Positions 12,573 through 25,943 of a stretch of DNA of 64,000 bases are shown piece after piece. How positions within the stretch are numbered: the first letter of the stretch is position 1; each line of letters opens with the position of its first letter. Below the pieces are notes generated by a model. That model saw only the letters and a program-made list of their open reading frames with translations. It ran no database searches and was not told the origin of the DNA. This stretch comes from Pratylenchus scribneri. Lineage: Eukaryota > Nematoda > Chromadorea > Rhabditida > Pratylenchidae. The stretch is taken from assembly GCA_030063045.1 (NCBI GenBank), contig JAQSEB010000032.1, forward strand, positions 2,604,001 through 2,668,000, read 5' to 3'. The position numbers were made by a program, and so were the translations under genes.

Positions 12573-13041
12573 ATGGAATCTGCGAAAAAACTTCGTCTCC
12601 CGCTGACGCGTGTCAAGAAAATTTCAAAATTGGAACCAAATGTTAGCACTGTTTCACATGATGCCGCATATTTGCTTGCCCTCGCCACGGTAAGAATATC
12701 AGAAAAATTATTTTAAGCAATTGTTTTAGGAAAAATACATTGAATTGCTAAGCAAATCCGCTTGGAATTGGGCATTGGCCAATTCAAGGAAGACAATGCA
12801 TTTGAGTGATATTGGTAAGTAATTTTTAATTAAAGATTTCAAATCTTATTTAATTATAGAATGCTGCATTCGGCGAGATTGGATGTTTGCTATATTGGAA
12901 GATGCGCTCTCGGATTGGCCAATGGATAATAAGGAAGCAATCGGACAAAATGATGAAAATGATCCTCCTCCGCCGATGGAAAAAGCTGTAACTGAAGAAG
13001 CTGATCAAAATGAGTTGATGAACTCTGATGAAGAAGTATAA
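12573..13041 (+). CDS. histone-fold protein, POLE4/NF-YC-like
   Basis: Three exons, about 127 residues. The histone fold spans residues ~8-90: RLPLTRVKKISKLEPNVSTV, AAYLLALATEKYIELLSKSA and SRKTMHLSDIECCIRRDWMF. LPLTRVKKI followed by the long central helix and the RKTMHLSDI strand best fit the POLE4/CHRAC/NF-YC class, whose members pair with an NF-YB-like partner (for POLE4, in DNA polymerase epsilon). The C-terminus is acidic. POLE4 is favoured over CHRAC1 because of the RKT motif, but by-eye reading cannot settle it. It is flanked at 220 and 165 bp by same-strand genes. Confidence 0.75.
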
Positions 13042-13205
13042 ATATTTAGCAATTTAAATCTCACAATCAATCACTTATTGAATAAAATTAATTTATTTTT
13101 ATGTTTATTTGAATTATATTGGTATTAATTTCCAATTTCCATTACTATTTATTTTTCATAATTCTTGTTTTATCGATTAATTGTTTAAAAGTTTAAACAG
13201 TAATT

Positions 13206-13866
13206 ATGTCAAATACAAAGAAATCGCCAGAAAATAGTGACGAGGAGGATGATGACGATTTGCAAATTGACAGAATTGATTTTCGCAAAACTCAGGTTAT
13301 TCATTTTTTAAATTTAAAATAAAATTTAATAATTTTAAGTTTGATGTCTTCAAACACGAATTCGTAGAATCTTTCGAGGATGGTGACAATGAAAAGGCCG
13401 AACATCTACTATTGGACATCAAATTGAGGAAGGATGTGATAAATATGATCAGAAGATTGGATAAAGCCAAGGCAGCATTGGAAATGTTTGTTTAAATTTT
13501 ATTCCATAAATGAATATTTTTAAATTTAGATACGAAAATGGAAAAGCTGAATCCGTGGACTTAAAACAAATTTCGAAGAAGATTAGCGAAATATTGGAAG
13601 AATTGAAGGGAATTTACAAAGATTCGAGTGAATTTTCCAGTCGAAATATCAAATTACCGGAATACAATCAAACGGACATGGAATTATTGTTGGGCGGAGA
13701 AGAAAATGGCAATGAAAAAGCAGCAGATGCAATTGTTGATCCACTTGAATGGTTACGAAAAACAAATGAAATGAAGGCAGACAAAATCGTTGAATTACTT
13801 GGTGCGGGCGAAATAATGTTGAATGAATGGAATGAAGTCAAAAATTACATAAAAATCAAATTGTGA
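13206..13866 (+). CDS. unidentified small acidic protein
   Basis: Three exons give about 190 residues. The N-terminus is acidic and Ser/Asp-rich (NSDEEDDDDLQIDRIDF). A predicted helical region follows, including FEDGDNEKAEHLLLDIKLRK and KQISKKISEILEELKGIYKD. Near the C-terminus is DPLEWLRKTNEMKADKIVEL, then LLGAGEIMLNEWNEVKNYIK. I recognise no family. The spliced frame, consistent codon use and tight position (165 bp after the POLE4-like gene, about 170 bp before MROH1) support a real gene. Confidence 0.65.
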
Positions 13867-14036
13867 TTATTTTTGATTATATTTTTATTGATTATTTCAT
13901 TTTTATTTTAAATTAATAAATATCAAAATTAACATATTTTTATTATCATTTATGTTTTTTTGAACATTAAATACCTTTATTTTAAATTCAAATTATTTAT
14001 TTTCTTTATATTTACCAGATTATTTACAATTTTACA

Positions 14037-17000
14037 ATGGCAGCAAACAACCTTCAAGGTTTGTTAATAAATAATCATTTGATTAATTAATTTTAAATTT
14101 AATAGATTTAATTTCTGCCCTATTTGAATATGTGACAAACAACACAGTTTCAACCGAGATCGAAAATGCCACATTGAAATCTTTGGGAATTTTGGGTGTG
14201 AAGCAGCCAAAAATATTCCTCAATTCTGTTCATACATTCCTTTTGCACAACGGAAAGAAGGTTCAATTATAAATAATTTTTAAATAAAATTTTTGAAGTT
14301 GAATGAAAAAGAAAAGGCTTTCATATTTCGATGTTTGTCAAATGTTTTGATGGAAGGAAATGTGCTGGACAAATGCGATGATCAACAAATCCTTTTGATC
14401 GTCAATCTGAGCACCCAAGAAATGAGCATGAGTAAGGATGTTATGGATGAGAATGGACTGGCAAATGCGGCAAAGGAAGTGCTGGTCACTTTGGCCGGCA
14501 AATGCAATAAATTCGTGAATCAGGTTATAAATAAATTTTTACACTCTCTAGTTTTAAATTTAGATAATCGATTCATTGCTAAGCAAATTTCAACCCGGCT
14601 CAACCAATCCGCCTCATCGCTTCATCATTTTAACATTGGCCGAAATTGCACAGAAAAATTGTAATTTTTAGCAATTTTTGTTAGATAAAATAATTTTTTT
14701 CCATTAGATTTTGGATTTGTTCCATTTTTGCATGAGTAAGTTAATCATTTTTTTCATTTATTAAAATTTAATTTTTAATTTTAGTATTCTCGCAAGGACC
14801 GGCACGCTTCTTCCCCACATTAAAAACGAGTAAATATTTAATTTATATTTTAATTATTTTATTTAATTTATAGTCAAATTCGTGATGCATTCGCAATTTC
14901 CCTCTGCTCCTTCGCCGAATCCGTCAGAGAATTTGCATATGGACAAAAAAGACAAAATCAATCGGATGCGACTGAAAATGATTCGGACGAAATGGAAAGT
15001 GAAATACACGAAAATTTTGCGGATCAATTCGAAACAGCCTACGATGTTGTAATCAATTGGCCATCATCTTCAAAAGACCATAAAGTAAATCTAATCTTTA
15101 AATATAGATTGGATATATATATATATATTGGGATATATGAGTAGGAGATAGGACATACCATTGAATCGTTATAAGCTTTTTGCTATTTTCAGTTTTATTT
15201 TCCTTTATTATTTAAAGTGTCGTGCGGATGCGGCCGAATGTGTTGGGAAATTATGTTTGATGATATCAAGGGAGAGAATTTTGGCCGATCTCAAAAAATT
15301 GGACAGTATGTTTCGATCACTCTACAAAAAGGCATACACTCCCGAAGAGCAGTTGGCAATAACAAAAGTGAGTGAAAATTGATTATATTTAATTTATATT
15401 AATTTGTCTAATTTAAGGGAATTACACATTTTCTGGAGGCAGCCTGCACTGTGGACACAATTCCAATTGAACATTATTTGAATGATCATTTTGAACTATT
15501 ATTCCCGCATGTTTGCCTCAACTCTGAACAGCAAAGTAAGAAGAGGGCAAAAATATAATTATATACGAGATTTAAAATAGATAAAATAATTCAAAAATTA
15601 CGTCAAAAACATTTTTTAATCAAATTTGATTTACACAAAAAATAGATCAAAACATAAAAATCTGATCCCTAAAAATAAAATAAAATTTATTTTTAGCTGA
15701 AAACACTCAATCCAATATGATTGCAATAAAAATACGAAATGAAGTGTTTCGATGTTTCCAAGTGTCCAGTTGCAAATCGGCTGACAAGGAAATTTATTTC
15801 ATCCTCCACAAAATGCAACATCAATCGGAACAAGTCAGATTGGGTGCGATCAATTTGTTGAGGCATCTTCTCAATTCTGCAGGTTTTTAAAGAAAATGAT
15901 CTATAAATTAATAAAGAACATTTTAAAAAAGATGAACAAATGCGCGAAAATCGATCCCTAATCACAATGGGCCTTAAGCCATTTCTCACGGATGAATTAT
16001 TGCCGGTTCGAGTGAAAATGAGTCTCAGCAAATTGGCCGTTGCATTGGCCGACAATGAATATATCCAAAATGATGAGGCGGGCCATCAAGTTATGCAATT
16101 TTTGCTGGTCAATTTGATTTATCGAAGCGATTCAAATGTTAGTTCATTCCATAGAATTATTTAAAATATTTAATTTTTAAGGTTAAACGAAGTTCAGTTC
16201 AACAAAATGCAACAAATGAAGCAAACATTGTAGGCCAACTTAATTCCCAATGTGCAAAGGCCCTGTACACAATTTCGAATACAAGCAAAACTGCACAAGA
16301 AGTAATCCAAAACAATTTAAATATATTTAATAAATCATTTTTAGTTACTTTGGCCTCTTCTTTTCGAATATGTTTGCGATCCACAATACACATTTGTTGT
16401 GACGGATTTGTTCAAATGTTTACGTATTTTATGTGCTCGAATTCGGGAATCCGGCAAAGAATTGAAGCCAATCAATTTTGAATCAAATCGTAAGCAAACA
16501 AGTCAAAAAAATATTCTTTTTTCCGTAATGAAAATTAGAATTTTTTCAAGAAAGAAAATCAGAATTCTATCCGGAATGAATATCAGAATTATTTCTGGAA
16601 TGAAAATCAGAATACTTTCCGGAAAGAATTAATTTGCACTTTTTCCGGTTGCACTTTTCCGGAAAGAATTAATTTGCACTTTTTCCGGTTGCACTTTTCC
16701 GGAAAAAATTAATTTGCACTTTTTCCGGTTGCACTTTTCCGGAAAAAATTAATTTGCACTTTATCCGGTTGCACTTTTCCGGAAAGAATTAATTTGCACT
16801 TTTTCCGGTTGCACTTTTCCGGAAAGAATTAATTGCACTTTTTCCGGTTGCACTTTTCCGGAAAGAATTAATTTGCACTTTATCCGGTTGCACTTTTCCG
16901 GAAAGAATTAATTTGCACTTTATCCGGTTGCACTTTTCCGGAAAGAATTAATTTGCACTTTTTCCGGTTGCACTTTTCCGGAAAGAATTAATTTGCACTT

Positions 17001-20000
17001 TTTACGGTTGCACTTTTCCGGAAAGAATTAATTTGCACTTTTTCCGGTTGCACTTTTCCGTAAAAAATTAATTTGCACTTTTTCCGGTTGCACTTTTCCG
17101 GAAAGAATTAATTTGCACTTTATCCGGTTGCACCTTTCCGGAAAGAATTAATTTGCACTTTATCCGGTTGCACTTTTCCGGAAAGAATTAATTTGCACTT
17201 TTTCCGGTTGCACTTTTCCGGAAAGAATTAATTTGCACTTTTTCCGGTTGCTCCAGAATCCTTTCCGGAATGAAAATCAGAACATTTGGAATGAAAATCA
17301 AAATTCTTTCCGTAATTAAAATCAGAATTAAAACTTTTCTTAATAAAAATTGGCTAATCAAACGTTTTTTATAGCACGCCTTCCTGGTCCAATCCAATTG
17401 ATGAGCCGTTTGCTTGTTTTCATGAATGGTGCTCCATTGAATGGCCAACTGAATTTACGCGCTAGAGAGGCAATCCATCTATTTTCGGAATTGTCCCCGT
17501 GGTTTCATGCAAATTTTACAACGGATTCATTGGCATCCAAACTTTGTTCTCAATTATTAATGACATTGGATTCTGGTAAAATTTTAAAAATGAATATTTA
17601 ATAATAATTATTAAGTACTAAACTATTTAGCATTATTCGGTACAACTAGCTCTTTTTGAATGTAATAACTTTCTCAGAGCGGATTCGAACCCATTAACTA
17701 AATTTTTCAAAAGTGAATAGTCCATTAGGGTTGAAAATATTCAATTTGATAAAATCTTCTTTAAATTAAATAGATTTCTCGTCAATAAATTCGCCTCAAT
17801 CGAATGCAGCGCAACAAAAAACTCTGAGAAAAACGCCCAGTAAAGATGACTATTTGAGCATGGAATTCAAATCAAATCGAAATCAACTTTGGCAAATTAT
17901 GGTTTTGGACATGCTTTGTTCATTGATTCACAGTGTGGAAGATCAGGTCCAAGTCCAATTTAATAATTAAATTTAAATATTCTTTTATTTAAGGAATGGC
18001 GACAAAGTTTGGCCGCAGCCCAAGCAAAGCAAATGGGTTTATTTTCGACTTCTTCGTCTTCAATTTTACAACAACAAGATTTGCAACAAACTTCACATGA
18101 TAAAGCCTTTTTGATGCGTTCATTGGGATGCACACTCTCCAATATTCAATGCCCCAATTTCATCAAAGAACATTTATATTTGCTCTTTCGCCAAACAATT
18201 CATTCGATCACATCCGAACGAGTGGGTTGCGCAATGGCAATGGGTATGTGATGAATATTAAATATGATTATTTTACATTTAAATCAAATCTAAACCACAA
18301 AAAATATTTCTACACTACTTAAATAAATAATATTACTTACTATTCAGGACATTGTGCCTCAATTTTGGACCATACGGATTTGGTTTTGACCGAACTGGAG
18401 AATATCTCAAAATGGGAACATATGAAAGAGAAGAAGAGCACGGCGACCGGTTCTTCATCAGCTGGCATTCTTTCGTTCATCAAAGTAAATTTTCCTGGGG
18501 TAATTTTAATAAAATTGAATTTTCTAGGATTCATTGCCCTATGGTCGTTCGGTGGATGTGGAAATTTTGAATTTGCGAGCAACAATTGTGCTCAGTTTTG
18601 GCTATGTGGTTTTCTATTGCCAACCGGAGGGACTCATTCTTCGCCTTCAAAACATTGTTTTGCCCTTTTTACGTCAATACACTGCAAACACAAAGGCAAA
18701 TTTATTTTCATCATCCATTTTATTAATTATTTTATAATATTTTTAGGAAGTTTTATTACGAGAAACTCATTTGGAGGCCATTCATTTAATCGCTGTTTCT
18801 GTTCATCCAAGCCGATTGCGTGACTATCGATTTGAATCCAGATATGGTACTGTTTTAAAAATTTTGAAATTAATTGGGCATATTTTTTCAATTCTTAGTA
18901 AATAGGACAACTCCGGTAACCAAAAGTAATCTAAACTGGACTACTCCGTAACCAAAAGCACATATACCGTTTAGTAATTAAATAAATTGCCGAAAATAAT
19001 TTTAAATATATTTATTTTAGAATGTCTAAGCTATGTGAAAGAATATGTGAATGATGAGAAATCGCCTGAAACTCTGTCCAGTTGGATTCGTCTTTTGGCA
19101 GCAAAGGCAACCGCCTCATTAGTGTATGTAGCAAATTAAATTATTTATTTAAAATAATTTTCTAATCTCCATTCAGTCTACTTGAACCACCGCTGAGTGA
19201 AAATGAATTCCTTGACATTTCCGTTGCACTTATTCAAAACATTTTCCCGCTATGCCGAGAGAGGAGCGGCTTAAAAACGGTTAGTTCCATTTTCTTATTT
19301 TTTAAAACATTTACTTTCCTTTTTTCCTTTTATTTGGTTCCTCTTTCATTTTTTTTTTCATTTCATTGCACTTTTCGGGTTTTTCAGTTGCTGAATCCTC
19401 AATGCAATTTTGGTTTCTCGCACGTTTTCACCCCACAAAAGAGAATTAATCGCCATCAACGCAGCTTACTCAACAATGGGGCCAATGAATTAGCGGATAA
19501 ATGCCAACAAATTGCAAGGGAAACAATGCTAAAAAATGGAAAATTAATGGATGACATAGGTTGCAACAAGGTAAATAAATGGTGGCCACTTTTAACTATC
19601 TTTTATTTGCTTATTCCTATCCTAAATAACAAATTTATTTAATAAATTAATCAAATAATATTCACTCAATTTGCAGATTGAGGATGACGAAACTTCAACT
19701 GTTATGGAGGCCACGGTGGTTCAAATGCGCCAAGCCATAGCAAATATGGTTAAAATGAGGCCATCCGTTAAGCCAACAATCAATGAACTAATTAAGGTTT
19801 TTGCCACAATTTTTATTTATTTTTTAATTTAAATTTCCTAGTTTTTATATCAATATTATGGAAGCGAGAAGGATCATGAAAGGGCACGTTCCATTGATTA
19901 CACTGTTCTCATTTTGCAAGTTTATTCGGAAAAAGCCGATGATTGTAAGTTTTTAAATTTTATTTTTTTAATTTATTTTTATTAAACAATTTTAATATTA

Positions 20001-23000
20001 TTTTTTAATTTAAGGTACACTCGGTGTGGCAAAAGAATTTTCACCCCTCTCTTGGCTCCTTGGTCGACTCTGCCCCCGCCTGTGCGATTCATTTTCCTTT
20101 GTTCGCTTCCAAGCACTGAAGGGCATTTGGCTGGCATTCAAAATTAGTCTTCTCCATCGTGGCCATTCCCCACTGGACACGGATTTGGTGGATTCAACCA
20201 TTTTTAACATTGACACATTCATCGATTCCCATATGGGCGGTGTGCAGGAAGGAAGGCTGGATTCGAACAAATGCAGTGGAGCAATATTGGCCATTTCAAA
20301 GGTTTGGTTTTAATTTTAAGGACCAGATAAGCACTTTGGATATTTAGTTTTAAGGAAATTATTAATGGACATATCGAAATCCCTTATAGCCGAATGGGGT
20401 AACCTTCTCGTTCGCAAAATTTAGGGCTCGGGTTCAATTCCGCTCGGAAGCGAATGTTTTTTTTCGGGCTCTAGGCATACTTTTATACATTTTAACATAT
20501 TCAAAAAAACATTTGAACAAGATTTTACAACAAGATACGCAATATCCAACGCACTAGAATTATCTTTTTTAATCCAATTTTTATATAATTTTAAATTTAT
20601 TTTACAGGAAATTGAAAAAAGATTGCCCCAAACGCAAGTGAACAGTTACGTGCAAGTTTTATTCAAAATGTTATCCGATCGACAAGGCTCAGTGAGCAGT
20701 GCCGCCGCCCAATTGTTGAGATACATAATAACGGATCGAGCAAATTCCCTTCATAAAGAGGTTCTTTTTTAATTAAAATAAATTTATTAATAAATAAAAT
20801 TTAGGCCGAAGTTTTATTCATTAATTTGCTGGACCATTTGGCGAGAACGAGAACGGAAAAAATTCAAACTTACACTGAACTGCTGAATGGATTCACCATT
20901 TTCGCTTCGCATCATCTCAATTTTGCTATTCAAGTTTTACTTCGCCAGTCACTTCCATACAATCAGTAATAATTATTTAATTAATTTAAAAAAAATAAAT
21001 TTAATTAATTTTTAGGACAATTTTGGAAGTGTGGGAAATGATGGCCAGAGTACATTTTGCCGGAATAATCGATTATTTATTGGATTTAATCCGCAAAAAC
21101 AATGGCTCAAAAGCAGAACAACCTCATAATCCCAATGCATTGAATAGTAGTCCTCAACCAAAGGATGAACAAATAATTACGCCGGAAGCAGAAAAAGAAA
21201 ATGATGGACAAATGGAAATTGCCGTTGAAGTGGATGGGGAGAAACAACAACAACAATTGCCGAATTCTCCAACGCAACTTTCACCTTTTCATAATGAATT
21301 GAAGACCCAACTTCGACCATTCAATCCATCGCATTTTGAGCTAATCAATATTGGCGGTGGTTCAGTCATCAAAGTTGTCTCGGATGAGGCATGTGCCCTA
21401 ATTTCCGCATTGAATGAAGTCATAAAGGTTATTTTGCATTTTTATACATTAAATGACATTTTATTAAGTGAGAATTATTAAATTAATTTTTAATTATTTT
21501 TATTCACAATTTTATCATAAAAATTATATTAAATGATATCATTTAATCAAAGAGAAATAATAAACTAGTTTCAATAATTTTTTTAAATTAATATTCTGAA
21601 TTTTAGAAAGGTGAACCGGAAGAAGAATTGCTTAAACGGACACCTTTGCTTATCAGTGCATTGTTGCAAATTTTGGTATGCCTTGTCGACACACAATTTT
21701 CCAATGCCCAAAAGAATGCCAACGTTGATATTGCAAATGCAAATCAACAAACTTCCAACGATAAAAACCCTAAAAAAGGTTTCCTTCTTCCATATTAAAT
21801 ATTTAAATAAACAATTCTTGCTAGAAATGAAAGCGGCAAAGCCAATTATTCCAATTGTGACGGCGGAATTAACCCGGCTGATGGATATTCCAGCAAAAAT
21901 GGTGGCCGAAACATTGAAAACATTGCTCACACGAATTAATTTATCCAATGTGATTGAGAGGATGAACAGTGAACGAGCATGGACGAATATTACCACCCCC
22001 ACCCAATATATTTCTGCGGTAAGCTTTTGGATAATTAATTAAAAATTTTATTTTAGTAAAATTCTAACAAATCTAATCTCAATTTAATAGAATTGGGAAA
22101 CAGTAATATTAGATTAAAAAAAATATTTAAATAATTAATTTGATTAAATTTAAAAATATTAAGAATTTTTATTGTGAATTAATTTTCTGACCAATTTTTT
22201 AGATCACAAGTTTATGCTGTGCTTTACTCGATTTCCGGCCCCACTTTATTGGTCCATTGCTGCTGATTGAAACGGACCAACTCAAATTGGGCTACAAGAA
22301 TACGAGTGAGGCCGAGCGGATTGCCGCCGCCGTTGTGCTTTCTTCCCTAATCACACAGTTTGGATAATTAGAATATTTTTTAAATCAATTTTTTGTTAAG
22401 ATGTCCTAAAGAAAATGGCGAATTCGATTCTGGATTATTTTGCGTTGTTTATCAAGCATTGGAAGAAGTTTTACACGATCCCTGCTTAATTGTTCGAAAG
22501 GTTTTCTCTTTTTAATATTATTTAATTTATTTAAAAAATTAAAACAGTCGGCAATTTATGGCCTCGCCCGAATCAGTCAATTGAAGGGTCCAGAGTCAAA
22601 TGAGCTGATTCAACGTTTTTCCAAACGATCATTGGATGCGGCATTGGCCGGTTTGGACGATAATTGGGATCGGTCATTTTTTAAATTTGTTATTAAATTT
22701 TAAAATTGATTTTTTTAGTCAAGATCAGCTGAGCACCGAATCGATTGCATCACTGGATTCGCTGGCTCGGGTGTTTCCACCTTCCCTGCTTAACAAGGAT
22801 GTCCTTTCCCAATTGTTGCTAAAAATTCGACCATGCTTCGAAAAGGTTTTATAAAATTATAATAAATAAATAATTCAATTAAATAAATTATATAAAATTA
22901 AAAAAAATAAATTAAATAATTAATTTATTAGGAAAATCCACTGCTCCGTTCCAATGCCTTTTCACTTTTTGCTGAACTTGGCTCCACCGTCGGCAATACG

Positions 23001-23663
23001 GATGTATTTCGGGAGGCATTCCACAACAATATTATCAGCATTGTTCTCCACTTGAACGACAATGATGAGCCAGTTCGAAATGTATGTAAATTACTAATAT
23101 TTAAATTAAAAATTCAATTTATTTAAAGAGTTGCGCAAAAGTGTTGCACATTTGCATTCCACTCATCAATTTTGAACATGCCATTGCACTTATCGAGCAT
23201 GAAATGCCTGGAGGCAGAGTTCCACCCAATTACAATGAATTCCTTCGTCAATTTGGCCTAATTCTTGTGAGCTTTTCTTTTATATTCGAATATTTTAAAA
23301 CATTTTTAGGCAATTTCTTACCCTGACCGTGTCAATGATTATGCATTAACGCTGGTCAATTATTTGAGGAGCATTTCTCCACGAATTCGATCCAATTCCG
23401 TTATGGTATTTTATATTTATTTTTAATTTTAATTATTTAAAAATTAATTTAAATAGTTGATTGGATTCCTCTTGAATGCTTTGACCGCCGAATTGAGGGC
23501 AACTCTGTCAAGGGATCTCATCTTCACTGGTTTTCCATTAAAAATAATTTTTTAAATAATTTTAATAATTTAAAAAGGGCTTCTATATTTGCTGAAAGAC
23601 TCCGATGAACAAGTGCGCCTTCATGCCATTTCGGCTATTTCATTACTCCATGATTTTGTCTAG
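14037..23663 (+). CDS. Maestro HEAT-like repeat protein, MROH1 type
   Basis: Large gene with many exons, giving a protein of roughly 1500 residues made almost wholly of HEAT-like helical repeats. It starts MAANNLQ (14037) and ends LYLLKDSDEQVRLHAISAIS then LLHDFV-stop (23663). Fragments typical of MROH1 include ENATLKSLGILGVKQPKIFL, EQVRLGAINLLRHLL, SVSSAAAQLLRYIITDRANS, ARISQLKGPESNELIQRFSK and GSTVGNTDVFREAFHNNIIS. MROH1 is a scaffold-like protein linked to lysosome function in animals. Introns are mostly short, but three are expanded: one holds a 40-bp minisatellite (16505-17340) and two hold SINE copies (about 17600-17733 and 20394-20505). Exact exon borders around 19260-19680 are less sure. 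Confidence 0.88.
16505..17340 (+). repeat. 40-bp minisatellite in MROH1 intron
   Basis: About 16 tandem units of 40 bp built from TTTTCCGGAAAGAATTAATT followed by TGCACTTTTTCCGGTTGCAC. Units differ at a few positions (TTTCC/TATCC, AAAGAA/AAAAAA). The flanks carry degraded copies of the TTCCGGAATGAAAATCAGAA type. The array lies wholly inside an MROH1 intron. The same unit, as its reverse complement, forms the array at 50035-51180. Confidence 0.95.
17600..17733 (-). mobile_element. tRNA-derived SINE-like copy A
   Basis: On the minus strand a tRNA-like head contains the B-box-like GGGTTCGAATCC and the linker AAATTTAG seen in the three other copies. It is followed by a short body with AAAAAGAGCTAGTTGTA, comparable to the CGAGCTCGATGTA body of the other copies. 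The most degraded of four copies; it sits in an MROH1 intron. The A-box half is poor, so this is not a functional tRNA gene. Confidence 0.5.
20394..20505 (+). mobile_element. tRNA-derived SINE-like copy B
   Basis: Plus-strand copy. The head reads TAGCCGAATGGGGTAACC (A-box-like), then AAATTTAGGG and the B-box-like GGGTTCAATTCC. The body TTTTTTTTCGGGCTC is followed by CATACTTTTATACATTTT. Head and body align with copies C and D in DLST. It lies in an MROH1 intron in sense orientation. Confidence 0.65.
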
Positions 23664-24504
23664 TCACAATTAAAATATATTCATTCTCAATTTGTCTATC
23701 AAAATTTCTAATTTTTATCACATAAATAATTTTCAAATTATGGCTCTTTGTATCACTTTTGTGCCATCCCCCAATTCAACGTCCACATATTTTTTGATCG
23801 ATCGCCTTGAAACCCAACCCACATTTCGATTTATGGCCTCTAATTTTCTTGTAAAATCATTCCACATTTTTGTGATATTTTCAACGGATAAATTTTTCAT
23901 AATTTTTCACATTTGATTTCAAAAAATTGGTCAAGAAAATAGATTTTTAGCAGTTATATAGAAATATAATTGCTGAATTTATGATGGTGAAGTTGAGGTT
24001 GAGAGAATTGAAAAGGGATATTCATTGATTTTGAATTATTTATTCGTGGCATTATGTTGTAAATTGGGATAAGATGTCATTATGGAGATGAGAGAGAATG
24101 TTAAAAATTGGATTAACAAAGATTGCAAGAAATTATTATTAGAGCTTTGCGGTTTCGGTTTGCATTGAGCTGAGGTCGATTCGGATTCCGCGCAGAAGAT
24201 GTTTTTTATTGAAAAAAAACATCGACAATTTATGTATTATAAAATTTCTTATTAAATCGACAATTGACATTCCATTAAATCTAACCAATTTTTGATTATC
24301 TGATCTGACCTTTATTTCTTTCGGATTTAGTACCACCCAGCACCCACTTTGAAAAATCATTAGATTCGACATTATTTATGTTTTATCATTCACAAAAATA
24401 TGTAAACATCATTTAAGAATTTCTGAAATCATCAAAGATTAATCAACTTTAATAAAATTTTAAAATTTTTCAGATCTTTATTAAACATTTGATAAATTAT
24501 AAAA
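23664..24504. other. intergenic, with possible small minus-strand exons
   Basis: Mostly AT-rich. Two minus-strand open stretches stand out: 23733-23900, 55 codons from MKNLSVENITKMWNDFTRKL to GDGTKVIQRAII, and 24139-24372, 77 codons beginning MSNLMIFQSGCWVVLNPKE. Both have protein-like composition, but I could not connect them by convincing splice sites and recognise no family. They may be parts of one small minus-strand gene or chance. Confidence 0.3.
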
Positions 24505-25943
24505 ATGTCATCAAACGAATCACGCTCACCGCCCTCATCAATTCGTGGTGGATCATCGGCTGGTTCAGTGCGCGGTCGCGGTGGTGGTGGATTTGTGCCG
24601 AAGAAGAAGTTGTATGCGCAAATGCAATCAATGGAATTATCATCGTCGGATTCAAGCAATGTGTTGAAGGATAAGTTCCAAATTCCAGCGGCAAAGGACA
24701 GCGACGAAAGTGACACCACCGATTCGGAAAGCGAGCAGACCAAAAGTTTGTTAATTTTAATCACAAATTTTTTAATGTTCAATTTTGAAGGATGCGACTT
24801 TTGTGGCGACATGAATCATCAAAACCGTTCGTGTCCATTGCTTCAAGACAACCCATTCTCATTGGATGAACCAGGAAAGAATGCGAACAAGTCGAGTATG
24901 TGAACAATTTTAATTTAAATAAATTGAATTAAATTTTAAGACACATGTTACCATTGCAAACAAGAAGGCCATTTCAAGGCGGATTGTCCGAAACTTAAAG
25001 GTTCATTTGATGTTTAAAAATGATTTAATAAATATTTTAATTTAGTTTTGCTGAAAACCTGCTACTATTGCAAGAAAGAAGGCCATTTTAAGTCGGATTG
25101 TACGGAGAAGGCATTACGGGAGGCAAAAAAGCGAGAACGCGGTTTGAATTTTTAATTTTGTTTATTTAAATTTATTTCACTAATTTAAGAACTTACCTTG
25201 AATTACACCTTCCGGAAGACTTCCTCACAAAAGGAGACGACCACTTCGCCAACATTGTCCACCAACACAGCGGTCGATGTTTTCTATGAAGGACCAACAG
25301 CAAAGGAAAAGGACGAAGAGAATTCGGCGACGCCGGTCGAATCGAAGGAGGAGGAGGCATCGGCACCACCGCCGCGAGTTGTTGTGCCATTTCCGGTCAA
25401 AGCATCTCAGCTCAAATCCGAAGTCAAACTCCGAGGTTTTTTCCATCATTTTTGAGTTTTGGGTGAAATATCCGATTTTTCAGCCAAACTTGGATCAACC
25501 GAAATTGTTCGCTCCGAAAGTTCAGAAGAAGAGGACAGGGAATCGGTGGAAAGTGACAATGACGATTCCAAAGAAAATAATCCACTGGCGAAGGACCAAC
25601 AGACTCCAAAGGCAAATGAAGGAGAGGAGGGAGAATTTCAGACGATCGGAATTAAGGTAAGAAAAATGGCTAAAAATGAATGGAAAATGACCGAACAATT
25701 CAAATTCAGGTTGATGGTTGCGTTGAATTCGATTCGGGCGATGATCGCAGCTATTACGACTGTTCAGATGGAGAGGAGCCGAATGCAGGAGATGGAAATG
25801 GTCGCAAACGAATGTTGGAGGAGCCGGATGAACTCTATGGAGAGGATGGCGCTTTGATTTATGACGATGAAGAGCCGGGCACCAAAATGGAAGAAGATGA
25901 CAAGAATAATGATGATGAGGGAAAGAAAGAGGAAAAGGAATAA
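24505..25943 (+). CDS. CCHC zinc-knuckle protein with acidic tail
   Basis: Several exons with short introns, about 380 residues. The N-terminus is low-complexity and Gly/Arg-rich (GSVRGRGGGGFVPKKKLYAQ). Three zinc knuckles of the CX2CX4HX4C type follow: CDFCGDMNHQNRSC, CYHCKQEGHFKADC and CYYCKKEGHFKSDC. The rest is Ser/Glu/Asp-rich, with SESSEEEDRESVESDNDDSK and an acidic C-terminus ending EGKKEEKE. Knuckles of this kind bind single-stranded RNA or DNA, so a role in RNA handling is likely but not shown. No retroviral protease or reverse transcriptase lies nearby, so this is not a Gag remnant. Orthologue not identified. Confidence 0.8.

Noticed and set aside
24505..25943. Retrotransposon Gag remnant, because of CCHC zinc knuckles
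   Set aside because: No protease, reverse transcriptase or terminal repeats nearby; the gene has introns and Ser/Glu-rich tails more like cellular RNA-binding proteins.
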